A stretch of 64,000 nucleotides of DNA from Cyanophora paradoxa (taxonomy: Eukaryota; Glaucocystophyceae; Cyanophorales; Cyanophoraceae). The stretch is taken from the NCBI GenBank assembly GCA_004431415.1, contig QPMI01000604.1:29286-93285 (forward strand), in the 5' to 3' direction. The notes under the pieces are model-generated. The model was not told where the DNA came from, did no database searches, and worked only from the letters and a program-made list of their open reading frames with translations. Below, one piece after another: positions 62,455 to 64,000 of this stretch. Position 1 is the stretch's first letter; each line of letters begins with the position of its first letter. The position numbers and the translations under genes are program-made.

Positions 62455-64000
62455 CTACGTTATTAGAGGGCGCGGCCCCCGTCGCGCCAGGTCCGCGTCG
62501 TACGCCTTCTTGCGGAGTGCGTCCGTGATCGCAGACCAGTCGCGTGTGCCGTTAAGATAACCCAGGGCAAGTCCTTGGCCCAACATGAAGTAACGCTCTG
62601 GATCCAAGTTCATGAGTTGCTGGGCCCGCTCCTCTACGCGCCGCACACGCTCCATAAAGGGGCCCTTTGCCGCAGATCCGAGCGGGTCCGCTTCTCGCTC
62701 AGCTTCGAAGAATTTCACGACATCCCCGCCCAGGTCCGAAATATCACGGTGCTGCTCTGCTATCCGTGCCTGTGCCTTGTTGACTCCAGCTGCCTGGGCT
62801 TGGGCTATCGATGCCAGTTGGTTGTAATCGATTTCTTCTGCAAGGTATTTCGCAACGGCGGCGTCCCTGCAGCGCGCGCGATTTCGGGCGATACGCTCAC
62901 AAGGAATCCCTCCCGGCGAGCCCGATTGGCCGCGCGCTCCGCTTCCGCCTCCTCGTCCATGGGATCGTCTGGACTGGCTGGATTGCCTGGAGCACCGGAG
63001 CGAATTTTCTTCAGCAGCCCGCACGGCGAGCTTCTGTCGCCTCTTTCACCTTCTTGGCGGCCAGTTCAAGCGCATCGTTTAAGTCCATCGTCGTATACCC
63101 GGGTCTCCGCCCCGTATCCTTGTACGCGGCCCTGCGCTTGTCCATGGCTTCCATCTCGCGCGGGGACGAGGGGCGATTTCTATCCCCGCGTTTGCGAGTT
63201 GAGCCTGGACGGCGACGGGCACCCGCTCGAGCACGGCCCTTGCCGCCGCAACGGCCACCGCCTCGGCCGCCACCACCTCTGGCGGGCGCGAGGGCCCCGC
63301 CTGTGGCTCGGGCGGCGGCGGGGGTGCGGCGGGGCGGCGGCGGGGGCTGCTGCTCCGCTGGGGCGCCGACGGCCGGGCCACCGTGTCCGGGGGCTGCGAG
63401 GGGCCGGGCTGCGGCTGCAGCGGTGGCGTCTTCGGCCCGGGGGGCGGAGGCGGCGGAGGCGGAGGCCCCGGAGGCGGGGCCCCCCCTTCGTTGTCGGAGT
63501 CTGACTCGATCATTTCGTCTCTGGGTTCCTTGGATGGCAGGGCCTTCTGAATGAGGGCCTCGCGCGCGCCCTTGCCCGCCTTGATTGCTCTGCCCATGGC
63601 CGCCTCCGGGAAACTGGCCTCGATGGCCTCGTTGTCCCCGTCCGTGATGCGCACCTTCTGCTCGCGGCGGGCCTTGATGTACTGTTCCTTGTCCATCCGC
63701 TTCTTCGCCCGCCTTTTCTCCCTGGGTACGTCGCGCTGGCGGCTCTCGTCCGGCCCGGCCCTCGCTGTCCGAGCTCGAGGCGGCTCGGCCTGGGCGAAGG
63801 GCTGGCGCGTGTTGCGGTTCGTCCAGTCGGGGTCGTACTTCCCTCCGATCAGCTCCTCGGGCTTCTTGTTCTCGCGCGCGTAGATGCTCGTGGGCTTGAA
63901 CTCCTCGCCGTTGATGATGTACTTGTAGTAGTAGTACGCGTCCTCGAGGTTCATCGGGCCCAGCGTCTCGAGGCGCTTCTTGCGCTTCAGGAATTCGGTG
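62455..64000 (-). CDS. Large viral protein with proline-rich middle, 5' end beyond the window, frameshifted
   Basis: The reading enters from the right edge (MNLEDAYYYYKYIINGEEFK is internal or near the N-terminus), runs through a basic region (KRRAKKRMDKEQYIKARREQ), an acidic patch (EMIESDSDNEGGAP), a Pro-rich linker of more than 60 residues, and a helix-rich C-terminal part (MDLNDALELAAKKVKEATEA; EEIDYNQLASIAQAQAAGVN; SDLGGDVVKFFEAEREADPL) ending GPRPLIT at 62455. At least three frame changes occur, near 63170, 63015 and 62880. It stands upstream of the capsid gene in the same direction. No family recognised. Confidence 0.5.

Overview
The first ~39 kb is nuclear DNA of a GC-rich, intron-rich unicellular eukaryote, most likely a starch-storing alga. 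It holds spliced genes for ribosomal protein uS7, a GT5 starch synthase, peptide:N-glycanase, a CD2BP2/Lin1-type spliceosomal protein and site-1 protease. Introns start GTGCG or GTACC, end GCAG and are strongly C/T-biased on the coding strand. A GT5 starch synthase argues against groups that store only beta-glucan (most stramenopiles, haptophytes). Lineage cannot be fixed further by eye.

Host layout: partial exon (1-115, -); RPS5 (256-1448, +); C2-domain protein (2288-3447, -); kinesin-light-chain-like TPR protein (~4100-7945, -); starch synthase (10261-16158, +) whose second coding exon is split by a 309-bp element with perfect 90-bp inverted ends; TPR/coiled-coil gene ending in a RING-H2 finger (16806-20831, -); UBL-PNGase (21425-25210, -); DUF72 protein ending in a PCNA-interaction box (25811-28126, +); CD2BP2-like protein (28551-30570, -), head-to-head with site-1 protease (30616-36378, +); and a secreted or cell-surface protein with a Ser/Pro hinge (~37302-39228, -).

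From ~39.6 kb to the right edge the sequence changes to short-spaced, mostly intronless ORFs on both strands. I read this as an endogenous DNA virus of the double-jelly-roll-capsid type (small NCLDV-related or polinton-like). It encodes a major capsid protein (61025-62412), a DUF5767-like protein, a DUF5871/SSB-like protein, several one-helix membrane proteins, a YqaJ/lambda-exonuclease-type recombinase and a large herpesvirus-UL9-like origin-binding SF2 helicase. No packaging ATPase, protease, polymerase or integrase was found in the window. The element runs off the right end.

The most striking part is 40.7-50.8 kb. The recombinase, the 3' part of the helicase gene, a truncated unknown ORF and an array of 52-bp palindromes form a 3.3-3.4 kb module present twice in tandem, followed by a third, full-length helicase gene. 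Palindromes have 20-bp arms and a 12-bp AT-rich centre. They stand in arrays of four after each recombinase gene and singly on both sides of the helicase gene. This resembles herpesvirus oriS next to an origin-binding protein gene. One array member carries paired changes that keep the palindrome.

Most viral genes have an AATTTTCTAA-like motif 9-35 bp before the start. A second regulatory system is nine GACGTAAATGACGC (bZIP/CRE-like) motifs around a large inverted repeat at 55.9-56.45 kb. Many viral ORFs carry single-base frameshifts, nearly all in C or G runs. The internal duplicates disagree at exactly such runs, so homopolymer error and provirus decay must be separated before any viral gene is called dead.
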